64,000 nt of DNA from IMG/VR virus record IMGVR_UViG_3300042390_000257, positions 1-64,000 of that record; one strand, given 5' to 3'. The position numbers were made by a program, and so were the translations under genes. How positions within the stretch are numbered: the first letter of the stretch is position 1; each line of letters starts with the position of its first letter. The notes beneath the pieces are model-generated. The model was not told where the DNA came from and did not search any database. It was given only the letters and a program-made list of their open reading frames with translations. Shown here piece after piece: positions 51,360 through 61,000 of the stretch. This stretch comes from a virus.

Positions 51360-51530
51360 CTATCCTCCGCTATTAACTTGCCATCGGGACAACCTGCCCC
51401 AAAACTCCCGTTCTCGTACGGGCATGTTTTTAATCTCTGCTAAAGAAAACCCTTTATAGACGGAGGCGACTGCATTGTATTCCCAATAGATATTATCAAT
51501 ATTAACCGAATAAAAGTGAGACCCAGTCAA
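51360..51530 (-). CDS. tail assembly chaperone, downstream frame
   Basis: 56 codons counted from a TTG at 51530, though probably expressed as a frameshift extension of the gene at 51502. Contains YWEYNAVASVYKGFSLAEIK and MPVREREFWGRLSRW, the pattern of second-frame chaperone tails just before tape measure genes. Its stop is 2 bases before the tape measure ATG. Confidence 0.6.
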   Translation of the reverse strand: MTGSHFYSVNIDNIYWEYNAVASVYKGFSLAEIKNMPVREREFWGRLSRWQVNSGG

Positions 51531-52260
51531 ACATCAGTGTGATTTCTTCTCCACAATGAGCACACGGGGCATTCACCTCCCGAGGAGTCGGGCCTACTTT
51601 GGCATCAAAGATTGCAGTAATAATGGTTGAACGATCAGCAATGCTGAGGTTTCGTGCCCACTCTTCTTTATTGGGTACTGACACCTGAGCACAGCGGGCA
51701 ATCATCATCGTGTTTTGTGCCGCTAGATTCTTATTTAGTTTGCCAACACGAGCACTGTCATCCGAGGTTGGGTGATTAAAGAGCACAACTGAGCCATCTT
51801 TAAGGGTTACTTCAATTGACTTACGGGCCAATTCTTGGTTACCTTCAATAGGGAAGTCGTCATACAGGTCAATCAACAAATCGTTGGATTGTGAACAATG
51901 CGGGCAAATAACTTTAAATTCACGAACTTTTCCGTATGTTGCACGAATAATTGCCAAGAACAAAAGATCACGGTCACCCACGATTAGTTCGTTCAAAACA
52001 TTTGGTGTTTCCTTAATATCTGTTTCACCTAAAGAGACAACTGCTCGCTTGAGTAGCGCCAGTGAATACTCACCGTAGTTACCCGTACGAGATTCAACCT
52101 CAGCGAGGAACTCTTCGTCCCCACCAGTCATTTCTCGTACAACCGCGGTATCAAGCCATTCATTACCTAACTTGATACCCCGAATAAGTTTTACTGATGT
52201 ATCGGGTGCTTTGGACATCACCGGAGGTTTATCCGATGACATCGTACTGATGTCTGACAT
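51502..52260 (-). CDS. tail assembly chaperone-like protein, first frame
   Basis: 252 aa. Ends CAHCGEEITLMFDWVSLLFG, with a second CPHC pair near residue 124: a zinc site. Body has conserved WLDTAVVREMTGGDEEFL, as in T4 gp26-like/hub-chaperone proteins of actinophages. It sits between tube and tape measure, the standard place. The end overlaps a second frame shifted by +1, see the downstream frame. Confidence 0.7.
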   Translation of the reverse strand: MSDISTMSSDKPPVMSKAPDTSVKLIRGIKLGNEWLDTAVVREMTGGDEEFLAEVESRTGNYGEYSLALLKRAVVSLGETDIKETPNVLNELIVGDRDLLFLAIIRATYGKVREFKVICPHCSQSNDLLIDLYDDFPIEGNQELARKSIEVTLKDGSVVLFNHPTSDDSARVGKLNKNLAAQNTMMIARCAQVSVPNKEEWARNLSIADRSTIITAIFDAKVGPTPREVNAPCAHCGEEITLMFDWVSLLFG

Positions 52261-52281
52261 GTAGTGCTCCTTATTTAGTTA

Positions 52282-52905
52282 TTAGACTGTTGCGTTAGCG
52301 TTATCAGGAGTCCAGTTGATAACGAAACCTTCGTGGTTAACCGTCATCTGCTGAATCATGATTGAACTGTTACCAGCATTGAGGTCACCCAATGCAAAGC
52401 CAGCGGGCCACGCATTGTAGATAGTGTACTCAAGTGCCTTGGTACCAGGGACCACATTTTGTGTTAACGAACCAGGGTTGGTGGCATATCCACCAGTGCC
52501 ACCAGCAGTAGCACTGGTTGCCGAGTGAGGGTGGTCATAGACCGACACGACGATGTCACATCGGTAGTCTGAGACTGCGCCACGGCTACCATTGTTACCT
52601 GGAACAGCCTGAACCCATGCATGCATGAATTGTTGCCATGCCCACAATTGGTCCTGCTTGGCGAAAACACCACGGCTGAAGGTAATCGGGTTAAAGTCAG
52701 TCTGACCAATCATCTTGTGCGGATGAGTGTTCATGCCACCTTCGCGGTACGGGACCATTTCGTTAGTAACGCTTAGTCCAGTCACCACTGCGAAACCAAG
52801 GTTACCAATGTCCCTGGTAAGGGCTGACAAGTTTTCGTCGTACGGTTGAATTTTAACCGTAAACTTAAAGTCGCGTAGCGGATCGGTACGAGTTAAAAAG
52901 GCCAT
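52282..52905 (-). CDS. tail tube protein (gp19-like)
   Basis: 207 aa from the ATG at 52905 (AAGGAG 4 bases upstream). DFKFTVKIQP start, FAVVTGLSVTNEMVPYREGGMN (the conserved GLxxxxxxxxYREGG block) and a late WPAGFALGDLNAG are typical of contractile tail tube proteins. Directly after the sheath, as usual. Confidence 0.9.
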   Translation of the reverse strand: MAFLTRTDPLRDFKFTVKIQPYDENLSALTRDIGNLGFAVVTGLSVTNEMVPYREGGMNTHPHKMIGQTDFNPITFSRGVFAKQDQLWAWQQFMHAWVQAVPGNNGSRGAVSDYRCDIVVSVYDHPHSATSATAGGTGGYATNPGSLTQNVVPGTKALEYTIYNAWPAGFALGDLNAGNSSIMIQQMTVNHEGFVINWTPDNANATV

Positions 52906-52913
52906 GTTTCTCC

Positions 52914-54467
52914 TTAGATATTCTCGGCAGTGGTTGATCCGCCGAGCCATTGACTGACATTGATAATGATAAATTCTGCGGGGTACAGCAACGATACACC
53001 AATCTCTATATTTACTTCACCATCGTCAATTGATGTCTGAGTGTTGTTGGTTGAGTTACAAACAACATAAAACGCCTCAGATGGTGTGCGTCCACGCAAT
53101 CCACCAGAACCCCAGAAGTCACTCAAGAACTTTTCCAACTTCAGGCTGATAGAACTCCACAAACGCTCATCGTTAGGTTCAAACACTGCAAACTCAGTCA
53201 AGAACTTTGAAGTGCTCTTGACATAGTTCAATGAACGACGAACCGAGATGTACTTGTCAGGACGAATCTTGTTTAGGGTACGAGCACCTTGAACAACAAC
53301 ACCAGCGCCAGGGATGGCTTTAAAGGTGTTAATACCAGCCTCATACATGGTTCCGACTTCTGCTTGGGTGTAAGCAGAAGTGACACCAAGAGCGTTACGG
53401 ATGTCAATGTTGTAACCAGCAGGTGGCTTAGCGACAGTGCGCTCAGTCTCTAGGCGAGCGTAGATACCAGCAATTGCTCCACCTGGGAAGGTGTCACGAA
53501 TTGCGCCAACGCCTGACTTAGTTGGGTCAGCCATCTTAAGCATGGGCCAGTAAACAGCACCATAACCCTGGTTGGTACTGTAACCACTAGCGGTGGTGAT
53601 AGCCAAACCAGCGGTGGTGTCAGAAACTTTGGGGTCAATGATTGCAAAGCAGTCACCGCGGTTAGCACAGACTTCCAAAACTTTAGCAACAATCACGCTG
53701 TCGGACTGACCAACGGCGTTAACAATGAGTGATTCAGGAAGTGTTACTAACTTATCAAGTGCGGTGGCAAATGAAGCAGAAGCCGCACCTGAACCGTCGT
53801 AACCGCCCGTTAACGCCTTAGCAGTACCCGCATTAATTAGGGTAAAACCAGCGGCGGGAACAACCGAGGCTAGGTTTGTAATTGTAATGTACGACGAATA
53901 GTTATTTACAATTGCCGTTGCATAACGATTACTGGCGGGGTCAGGGCTTAGTTCTGACCAATATTCCACTTCAGTTCCATTGTAAGTAACTGAGAGGTTG
54001 AATGTCGGCAATGTTCCGGAAGTTCCACCAATCGTTGGTGCAACGAGCGTAACTTGTCCAGTCGTTGGTGTAACACTAATGTTGTTACCATGAGTACCAA
54101 CGCTAGTTGCCTGAACATTAAACAATACTGCTGGTGTTGAGGCGGCTGTAGACGCCGTGTAGTTCATCACAGAAGCGCCAGTGGCGGCAAGTGCGACAGA
54201 GGCACCACTTGCAACATAGGCACGAGTGACATAACAGTTACGACCACCATTAGCAAAGTACTGATAGACGGCATAACCGAGGTCATAGTCCTGTGAGAGG
54301 TCACCAAATTGCGAGGTATAACCTGACCAAGAATTAATCAGGGTTGGGGTACTTGGTCCACGCAACGAAGTACCCACAAAAGCGGCTGTTGAGGTACCAG
54401 TATTACGGGCTACGGTTGTCTTTAACGGAGATTCTGTAACATAGACTCCGGGGCGGGTATAAGCCAT
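52914..54467 (-). CDS. tail sheath protein
   Basis: 517 aa. MAYTRPGVYVTESPL start, PSTPTLINSWSGYTSQFG, GRNCYVTRAY, and a C-terminal half with KFLTEFAVFEPNDERLW and PSEAFYVVCNSTNN...VNIEIGVSLLYPAEFI are diagnostic. Contracts on infection. It identifies the phage as a myovirus. Confidence 0.95.
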   Translation of the reverse strand: MAYTRPGVYVTESPLKTTVARNTGTSTAAFVGTSLRGPSTPTLINSWSGYTSQFGDLSQDYDLGYAVYQYFANGGRNCYVTRAYVASGASVALAATGASVMNYTASTAASTPAVLFNVQATSVGTHGNNISVTPTTGQVTLVAPTIGGTSGTLPTFNLSVTYNGTEVEYWSELSPDPASNRYATAIVNNYSSYITITNLASVVPAAGFTLINAGTAKALTGGYDGSGAASASFATALDKLVTLPESLIVNAVGQSDSVIVAKVLEVCANRGDCFAIIDPKVSDTTAGLAITTASGYSTNQGYGAVYWPMLKMADPTKSGVGAIRDTFPGGAIAGIYARLETERTVAKPPAGYNIDIRNALGVTSAYTQAEVGTMYEAGINTFKAIPGAGVVVQGARTLNKIRPDKYISVRRSLNYVKSTSKFLTEFAVFEPNDERLWSSISLKLEKFLSDFWGSGGLRGRTPSEAFYVVCNSTNNTQTSIDDGEVNIEIGVSLLYPAEFIIINVSQWLGGSTTAENI

Positions 54468-54485
54468 GAGTAATCCTCCAGTGGA

Positions 54486-55166
54486 TTAGTTAATAGGTTC
54501 GGTCAGATTGGAGTTCGTATCAGAAATACTACTACTAATTGTGGTAACTCGCTTAGAGGATACCAGATTAGATGTAGTCATTTCTGCGGACATTTTTAAG
54601 GTATACACTTTTCTAAATATCCTCTTTCGGTAACCAGCCTCCGGGTCAAGGAGATCGGCTGTAACCCAATCAAGGAGATCAAATCTGCGGATGGTTCCAT
54701 CCTCAGGTACATCTATAAAGCCATAACGCAAACGGGCGCGGGTATGGAGCATTTGAGAACTAAGTTGGCGGTCATGCAATGCAGAACGGGTGTAAGTAGA
54801 TACCTGATACAGGATGTCTACTGGTAAGAAATCGTTAGCAGACACCACAGAGGCATTTCCGCTGTATTGAGTGAAGTCATGGTGCTCACTGGGCCAATAC
54901 TCCATGGCAGTGGCTCCAGTAATCTGTACTGAAGCGGCTGTACCAGTTGAAGCGTAAACCCGTACTTCTGAGTGTTGGCGATCCAATGCATGGACGATGT
55001 CAATCATTTCAATGGTAATAAATGGGTAGGTGCGCTCTGTGTCACCCTCAGGGTAGCGAAAGAACACCTGTACGGGTCGTGCGGCGTTCTTATCATCCGT
55101 CACGGTCATACCCGAGAATCGGGCCTTAATAGCGGCGTCTTCTGCTAACAGAAATCCGGGGTTCAT
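54486..55166 (-). CDS. tail terminator/completion-like protein
   Basis: 226 aa. Beta-rich, with FFRYPEGDTERTYPFITIEMIDI near 35-57 and a basic end. It lies between neck genes and the sheath, where tail terminator proteins are encoded. Function by position only. Confidence 0.55.
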   Translation of the reverse strand: MNPGFLLAEDAAIKARFSGMTVTDDKNAARPVQVFFRYPEGDTERTYPFITIEMIDIVHALDRQHSEVRVYASTGTAASVQITGATAMEYWPSEHHDFTQYSGNASVVSANDFLPVDILYQVSTYTRSALHDRQLSSQMLHTRARLRYGFIDVPEDGTIRRFDLLDWVTADLLDPEAGYRKRIFRKVYTLKMSAEMTTSNLVSSKRVTTISSSISDTNSNLTEPIN

Positions 55167-55573
55167 TTAAGCACCGCCTTAAGCGCATCATTAATAATAT
55201 CGCTAATGGCATTTCCGCTGTTTGCCAAAGACCGAATGCGTCCACTTGCTGGGGTATTCTGGTCCCCATACTCCAGCGTCATGTATTTACTTTGGACTTC
55301 CTGATCACCCTTAATAGTATAAGAAAGGGAATCACCTGATGGAGAAAGACCTACATGGAGGTTATTAGCAATAGATGCCCACTCGGGGTTCTTGGATAAA
55401 CCACTTCTTACTTTATCCTGATGTTTTTTAATACCTTTTTTTAGTTCCTTACTAAACTTATTATCTGCACCACCAAAGGCTTGGATCATCTGCATAACAG
55501 GATCAGTATCAGGGATAGAGACTAAAGAATTCTTATTTGCCATAGATTTAATACCAGGGGTATACAAAGACAT
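55163..55573 (-). CDS. HK97-gp10-like neck protein
   Basis: 136 aa from the ATG at 55573 (GAGGAGG upstream). KYMTLEYGDQNTPASGRIRS (about 96-115) is the (LEYG)..P...(R) block of HK97 gp10-type tail-head joining proteins. Overlaps the next gene by 4 bases. Confidence 0.65.
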   Translation of the reverse strand: MSLYTPGIKSMANKNSLVSIPDTDPVMQMIQAFGGADNKFSKELKKGIKKHQDKVRSGLSKNPEWASIANNLHVGLSPSGDSLSYTIKGDQEVQSKYMTLEYGDQNTPASGRIRSLANSGNAISDIINDALKAVLK

Positions 55574-55637
55574 AACTACCTCCTCTGGGAATCTAGGCAA
55601 ATGTGCATTGAAGACGCGCATCTCCAATACATGTATT

Positions 55638-56177
55638 TTATCCTAAATTTGCTATTGATGTAGGCCAAGGGAGGTTAGATATTGAATAAGCCGCAGGACC
55701 TGGGTCATTAACCATTTCCTGTGAGATGTAGGTTTCAATACCCTCAACGACAAGCATGACATCGTCTCGGGCGCGACCACGGACTCGGTAGGACACCACG
55801 CTGAAATAGCGCCCGTCATACTGGAACATATCGTTAAGGCGGTTTTGGTATTCCCAAGGGGAAGAAATACCAGCGGCTCGGAAGTCATCAATAGATGCCA
55901 CAAAGTTAGTCAATTGAGTGGGTTGACGACCTTCAGGAATAGCGCGCTTTTGGTCTTCAGATTCCGTAATCATCAGGACAGGAACGACTACACCAGTCTT
56001 GTAGCGACGACCGCCATTACCATAGGTACCTTCGTCGTAAACATCGTCGTAGAGGCTGGATGCTGAGGCGCTAGTGCCCAGTGGTACAAACTCATACCAT
56101 ACGATGGCTTCGCCAGCCTGAGAATGGTATGAGCGGTAATGCTTCCTGATAACGGATAACTCTCTGCGGACATCCAT
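55638..56177 (-). CDS. head-tail connector-like protein
   Basis: 179 aa, beta-rich with YHSQAGEAIVWYEFVPLG and VPVLMITESEDQKRAIPEGRQP. Position (between adaptor and gp10-like gene) suggests head closure. Not firmly recognised. Confidence 0.55.
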   Translation of the reverse strand: MDVRRELSVIRKHYRSYHSQAGEAIVWYEFVPLGTSASASSLYDDVYDEGTYGNGGRRYKTGVVVPVLMITESEDQKRAIPEGRQPTQLTNFVASIDDFRAAGISSPWEYQNRLNDMFQYDGRYFSVVSYRVRGRARDDVMLVVEGIETYISQEMVNDPGPAAYSISNLPWPTSIANLG

Positions 56178-56182
56178 GGCTA

Positions 56183-56983
56183 TCAGTAATACGCGATGTT
56201 AGAGAATGATCCAGTAGGAATTGCGCCGTCAATAAGAACATCCGTACGGAGGTCCTCTTCCTTAGTCTCAGTTTCCACAATACCTGCATCAATGGTGGGC
56301 CATAGGCGTTCAGGCATTGTGTAATCACCAATTTCGCGTGAGCGGTACAAGGGAACAAGGTAATTCGTGGTACGCGAGTTACGGCGAAGGGTGAATACTT
56401 CAATACGGTCAAAGCCGATATTGAGAGCGGCGGCATGGCGCTTGTATTCGCCTTCCCACTGCGCCAGCAATGATTGCACCATACGGAAACGCTGGCTGGC
56501 TGGGATGTGGATTGATTCTGAGGTCATAACATCAATGTCACGACTGAACTCAGTCATTAGCGCCCAAAGTGCTTCGCAGATCGTGGCAATGCCGATGGCA
56601 TTAATAACAACATCAGACATTTCTTCAAGTTTATATTTTAGGTTAACCGTGTGTTTTTCAACAGCGCGCTGGGCGTAAAAAGAAAGGTCACCTGGGGTAA
56701 CCCATTCATAATAGTAACCCTCAACTAACAGTGTGGTGCTTGATGACAGGGTGTTAGATAGACGGACAACACCATTACGGGGGTCAATCGTGTATTCGCT
56801 GGGTGCCAATGTTGAGGCTGATCCTGAACCCGAATACTTGGCAACCCAAATAGTGCTGGTGTCAATGTTGATATGACCCAACTCATATGTGCGACCTACT
56901 ACAGGAAATGATACCTGAAAGAACTTCGGAAAGTCCCGTAGATAGGTTCTTGCAATTGTTTCAACATCTGTGATGGTTGCCAT
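56183..56983 (-). CDS. head-tail adaptor-like protein
   Basis: 266 aa from the ATG at 56983. Beta start, then helical LMTEFSRDIDVMTSESIHIPASQRFRMVQSLLAQWEGEYKRHAAAL, the helix bundle common in adaptor (neck 1) proteins. Next in line after the tail-fibre gene. Confidence 0.6.
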   Translation of the reverse strand: MATITDVETIARTYLRDFPKFFQVSFPVVGRTYELGHINIDTSTIWVAKYSGSGSASTLAPSEYTIDPRNGVVRLSNTLSSSTTLLVEGYYYEWVTPGDLSFYAQRAVEKHTVNLKYKLEEMSDVVINAIGIATICEALWALMTEFSRDIDVMTSESIHIPASQRFRMVQSLLAQWEGEYKRHAAALNIGFDRIEVFTLRRNSRTTNYLVPLYRSREIGDYTMPERLWPTIDAGIVETETKEEDLRTDVLIDGAIPTGSFSNIAYY

Positions 56984-56997
56984 GAACACCTATCTTA

Positions 56998-57153
56998 CTA
57001 TTGATCGCCGGAACCTGCTCCCGGAATTGAGTCTTGGGCGGCTTGATTGACGCCTGGTTGGGTATCTCTAAGTCGGTGAACCATAAAACCGCGCTTCAGA
57101 ATGATCTGCTCCGCGGCAACATTTTCAATTGGTTCAATTGGTGTATCGCTCAT
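56998..57153 (-). CDS. tiny hypothetical protein
   Basis: 51 aa, ATGA overlap with the collar-domain gene. MSDTPIEPIENVAAEQIILKRGFMVHRL then a Gly/Gln-rich end. Not recognised. Confidence 0.55.
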   Translation of the reverse strand: MSDTPIEPIENVAAEQIILKRGFMVHRLRDTQPGVNQAAQDSIPGAGSGDQ

Positions 57154-58646
57154 GCGTAACGGATGAACCAGCGAACTCGGAGGCTATTAGAGAGAACGCT
57201 AATTGTGGGGTTAACAGAACCACGATTAGCAATGACCAAAGCAGGGTTACCAATAGCCGTTGAAACCGTGGGTGAGGATGGTCCATTTGTATTTGCTGTT
57301 AATCCGCCACTGTTATTTTGAGTTGAACTAGCACCAATGTTGGAACCAGTTGACAAAGTTCCTGAACCACTCGTGGTCACATATGTAGCGGGAGGTCCCG
57401 TAAATGGTTGAGCGCCGTTGTCGTCAACACCAATACCTGAACCAGACCCAGGGGGGCAAACAAAACCACTATTGTAGTCATTGCGACGCCTAATAAATCG
57501 GAATCCCGCACCTGGTAACTGGAAGTCCTGGTATGCGCCGTGCACATGGTCTGGTACCCCATGGGCGTGGCTGGCGGTGTCATGGTAGTGACCATTAATA
57601 CCGTGGTTGTGGGCGTCTACTGTATGTGAGTGATTAAGCCCACCGAGTGTCCCTGCCACTGTTCCAATTGTTGCTGTGCCCGTGTGGTTGTGCTCAGGTA
57701 GTTTGCTTGCATCAAGAGTTGCAGTGCTATTTCCCGTTGTGCGGGATGAGGTAATTGAAGCACCAAGGGCACCCACAACTCCCATGTCACCAACTAAGTT
57801 GGGTAGATAGAAGTTACCGCTGGTCGGGTAGATACCGTTGGCTGGGTTAGGGAACGAGTAACCAATGGCGCTAAATAGACTTGCATAGGTAGTCGTAGAG
57901 AGTCCCTGACCATTACATTCAAGGTAATAGGCTGAGTTAGGTGATGCTGCTGTAGCGGCGGTACCAGCAAAGGCGAACATGCCACCAATCGGGATTTTGG
58001 CCTGCTCAACATCTGTTGATTCACCCATTTTGATCCAGACAGATGTCATGCGAATGTAAGCATCATCACCATAAATGACCATGTCACCAATGACATCCTT
58101 AGATGTTGCGGTTGGGATAGAAGCCGCAGTATAAGTAATGGGGCGAGCATCAATAATGCGCTTATCCGTAATGTTCCCCAGGTTGGCACTGGTATCTAGA
58201 GGGGTGCTTGGGAGCAGATAAATAGATGCAATCAAAGCATCTGTGGTGGGGTTGTATGTGTTGGCTGTAGAGCCACCACTTTCAACAACCGTGGTGCTCC
58301 GTGGGAGAGTCGGGTTAGTACCGTCAGCGGTACCAGTAATAAATGCTACGGATACAGAGCCTGAGGTAAGGCGAGCAACCACAAGGTCAAAGCGTGGTGA
58401 AGTGGAATCAGGGTTGTCAGTAACTGTTCTTTCTGGGAAGGTGTATGGGGTACCACCAATGACAGCAACACCAGTCGCAATTGTTACGGCGTTAGAAGCG
58501 GCAACAGTGATCACCCCACCGCTACGAATGTAGTTTGCGGAGTTTCCAAGGGACTCAAGATCAACCGAGTCAGGTTCGGCCTGATTGATGTTTAAGTATT
58601 TCTTCCCTGAACCCGTCGCAGTAGCGTTGGGGACGATCAGTGCCAT
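57150..58646 (-). CDS. collar-domain tail fibre protein
   Basis: 498 aa. The first 200 residues are beta-rich with repeats of short strands; then PIGGMFAFAG...LECNGQGL...YPTSGNFYLPNL, a phage tail collar domain (about 235-300); then PEHNHTG and a long His-rich run (HSHTVDAHNHGINGHYH), as in T4 gp12-type fibres where His ligands hold a metal. C-terminus ends VRWFIRYA. A receptor-binding candidate placed among head-tail genes. Confidence 0.8.
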   Translation of the reverse strand: MALIVPNATATGSGKKYLNINQAEPDSVDLESLGNSANYIRSGGVITVAASNAVTIATGVAVIGGTPYTFPERTVTDNPDSTSPRFDLVVARLTSGSVSVAFITGTADGTNPTLPRSTTVVESGGSTANTYNPTTDALIASIYLLPSTPLDTSANLGNITDKRIIDARPITYTAASIPTATSKDVIGDMVIYGDDAYIRMTSVWIKMGESTDVEQAKIPIGGMFAFAGTAATAASPNSAYYLECNGQGLSTTTYASLFSAIGYSFPNPANGIYPTSGNFYLPNLVGDMGVVGALGASITSSRTTGNSTATLDASKLPEHNHTGTATIGTVAGTLGGLNHSHTVDAHNHGINGHYHDTASHAHGVPDHVHGAYQDFQLPGAGFRFIRRRNDYNSGFVCPPGSGSGIGVDDNGAQPFTGPPATYVTTSGSGTLSTGSNIGASSTQNNSGGLTANTNGPSSPTVSTAIGNPALVIANRGSVNPTISVLSNSLRVRWFIRYA

Positions 58647-58654
58647 TAGTTACC

Positions 58655-58924
58655 TCAAACGGTGTCGTAGATGTTGGAGTGACGCACGAGGTAGTCGTAC
58701 AAGTCACGGGGGAGTTTGTAGCGCTTTCCGTCTACGAACTCAAAAGTAGTGCGACCCCAATACATCTTCCATGTGCCCTTAACACGAGCAACAACGAAGT
58801 TGTCATCAGAGTTACTTGCAGTGGCTGGCGCTACTGCCTTAGGTGTTTGTTCCAAGACTTCCACTGCTTCATCAATGTCATCTTGTTGTTCTGCAAAAGC
58901 CATCGTATTTTTACGCGATGTCAT
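58655..58924 (-). CDS. hypothetical structural-region protein
   Basis: 89 aa. AGGAG precedes the ATG. Acidic start, then VARVKGTWKMYWGRTTFEFVDGKRYKLPRDLYDYL, a small beta domain seen in unnamed phage structural genes. Between capsid and fibre genes. Confidence 0.6.
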   Translation of the reverse strand: MTSRKNTMAFAEQQDDIDEAVEVLEQTPKAVAPATASNSDDNFVVARVKGTWKMYWGRTTFEFVDGKRYKLPRDLYDYLVRHSNIYDTV

Positions 58925-59008
58925 GGGTTTCTCCTATTGTTTGTTTTATGAAATTATTAATGGTGGGGGATTTCTCCCCCACCACCAACACTAGATTGAT
59001 TCTAAGAA

Positions 59009-60118
59009 TCAGGAAATTGAACCACCGAGGGTGTTGATAACAACGCGGGATTCGTGAGTAATAACTCCGAAGCCCCAAATTGCGTACCAAGCCAAGCCGT
59101 GTTCACGACCGAAGTCAATGACACCACCGTCACGGAGTTCCACTGGCAATGCAATGGCGTGACCAAATGCGTTGTCACCGATCATGATGGCGTTGTAAGC
59201 GTCAGCGTTCTCTTGGAAGCCCGCCGAAGCGTTGCTGTCAAGGGTTGCGCCAAGTTCGTACAACGGGGCGCCAGACGCAGTTGCGTCCAAGCCCTTCTTG
59301 ACCTGTGTGGTTTCAATGAACACGACATCGTAGATACGACCGATTTCACCGAGCATGAAGTTGCCAGGTGCGGCGTACTTCGTGACTTCAATGAATTCGG
59401 GCCAGTCGCGGAGCGAACGAGCCTGTGCGGGGTGAACGAAACAGACATAGGTGTCGCCCAAACGCGGGATGTTCTGACCAGCAAGAACTTCAACTGCGTC
59501 CTTGATGGAAGCAGGCGAGAGGTAGCCAGGTGCAGAAGCCGAGCCGAGGGTACCAGCGTCGTACGGGCTGAGTGCGCCACGAGCCGAAGCGGCGGTGCGA
59601 CCGAAGACAACTGACGGAGCGACAGCAGAGCCGCCACCGAAAGGAACGCCAGCCTTGTACAGCGTGTTACGGGCCTGGATGTCCATGCTCTGTGCCATGT
59701 GGCGACCGAGCAAGCGTGAAGACGAAGCCATGACATCGTCAAATGCCGCATTGAGCAAGAGTTCCGTAACGGCAACTGCTTGACCATGTTCGGTCACGGT
59801 GATCTGAATCTGGCTTGCTGACAAAGAAACAGGCTCCATACGCACACCTTCGGTGAGCGTGGCGCCTGCTGATTCGTCAACGCTGAGGTTGTTGTATCGC
59901 ATAAAGTTGATGGTCAAACCAGGCTGAACGCCCAATTCGGTCTTCTTTACTGCGAACTGCTCAAAGCGCAGAACTGGCATGGCTTGGAACAAGATTTCCT
60001 TGGACCAAATTTGTTGAATTGCGGGTGAAAGAGTTGCGTCACTGGAATAACCGGTCGTGGTAATTGAACCAAGACCTGCTCCGGTAATCGCACCTCCTAC
60101 TGGGGCGGGAAGGGCCAT
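59009..60118 (-). CDS. major capsid protein (N4-gp56 type)
   Basis: 369 aa. LSPAIQQIWSKEILFQAMPVLRFEQFAVKKTELGVQPG and GQAVAVTELLLNAAFDDVM, with RHMAQSMDIQARNTLYKAG, match the N4-gp56 branch of the HK97 fold. Forms the capsid. Preceded by the scaffold gene and followed by connectors, the usual order. Confidence 0.9.
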   Translation of the reverse strand: MALPAPVGGAITGAGLGSITTTGYSSDATLSPAIQQIWSKEILFQAMPVLRFEQFAVKKTELGVQPGLTINFMRYNNLSVDESAGATLTEGVRMEPVSLSASQIQITVTEHGQAVAVTELLLNAAFDDVMASSSRLLGRHMAQSMDIQARNTLYKAGVPFGGGSAVAPSVVFGRTAASARGALSPYDAGTLGSASAPGYLSPASIKDAVEVLAGQNIPRLGDTYVCFVHPAQARSLRDWPEFIEVTKYAAPGNFMLGEIGRIYDVVFIETTQVKKGLDATASGAPLYELGATLDSNASAGFQENADAYNAIMIGDNAFGHAIALPVELRDGGVIDFGREHGLAWYAIWGFGVITHESRVVINTLGGSIS

Positions 60119-60161
60119 TTTAATATCCTCCGTGGATAGTTAGTTGTTGGGTTATTTGGTT

Positions 60162-60947
60162 TTAGAAACGGCCTCGGGAGTTCCGAGTCGCTTGCATGAG
60201 CCGTTCGCGCATTTTCGTGTACTGATCCATCGGCATATTACGGATATCATCCGCAGACATCGTTTGGTATTCCTGTTGGTTGTCCATTGGCCCAGTCGGG
60301 GGCGCAGTTACCTGCGGTCCCCGCAGACGACCACTTTGTGAGGTCGCCTGTTGGATTGATTCAATTATAGCACTACTACGCTCACGAAGTACTGCAATAC
60401 TGTTTTCAATATCTTCTTCACTATTACCCGCAATGAGGTCAATCAATTCCGGGATAATTGTTTCTTGCTCTTCCGTCAAACGACGCTGACGATAAGACTC
60501 AATTTGCTGGATGCGGCGTTCTTTTTCAAGAAGCGCTTCCTGCACCTGGCGCTGTTGTTCCATGTCTTCAAACTTGGAACGCCATTCCTGCTCAACCTGG
60601 TTAATGCGTTGGTTGAACTCATCTTCGCGCTTAGAGAGAAGTTCCTTTGCGCTGAGTTCCTGAATCTCACGCTGGCGGAGGATTTCAGACTCAGACTTGG
60701 CGCGCTCATCGGCTTCTTTGCGAGCGGCTTCGCGCTCCTGAGCGATGATACCCAATTGCTCCTCAAGGGTCTTGACACGACTGTCAGCGTCTTCAACGCG
60801 TCGGTACAACTTGTCCTTCTCCTGACGGCGAATTGCTTCAACCTCAGTCTCAGAGAACACGCGACCCTCAGTCTTGGGGGCTTGCTGTTCTTGGGGTGTG
60901 CTTTCAACGGGGATCATAATCCCGTCACCATTAAAGGCGTTACTCAT
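60162..60947 (-). CDS. scaffolding-like coiled-coil protein
   Basis: 261 aa, highly charged coiled coil from about residue 35 to 175 (EKDKLYRRVEDADSRVKTLEEQL), flexible Pro/Gln end with RERLMQATRNSRGRF. Between portal and capsid genes, so probably the scaffold that shapes the procapsid. Confidence 0.75.
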   Translation of the reverse strand: MSNAFNGDGIMIPVESTPQEQQAPKTEGRVFSETEVEAIRRQEKDKLYRRVEDADSRVKTLEEQLGIIAQEREAARKEADERAKSESEILRQREIQELSAKELLSKREDEFNQRINQVEQEWRSKFEDMEQQRQVQEALLEKERRIQQIESYRQRRLTEEQETIIPELIDLIAGNSEEDIENSIAVLRERSSAIIESIQQATSQSGRLRGPQVTAPPTGPMDNQQEYQTMSADDIRNMPMDQYTKMRERLMQATRNSRGRF

Positions 60948-61000
60948 TTTCCTTACCTCTTTGTTGTTGGGCTTTTATTAGCAGTTGTTAAATAACGGTT

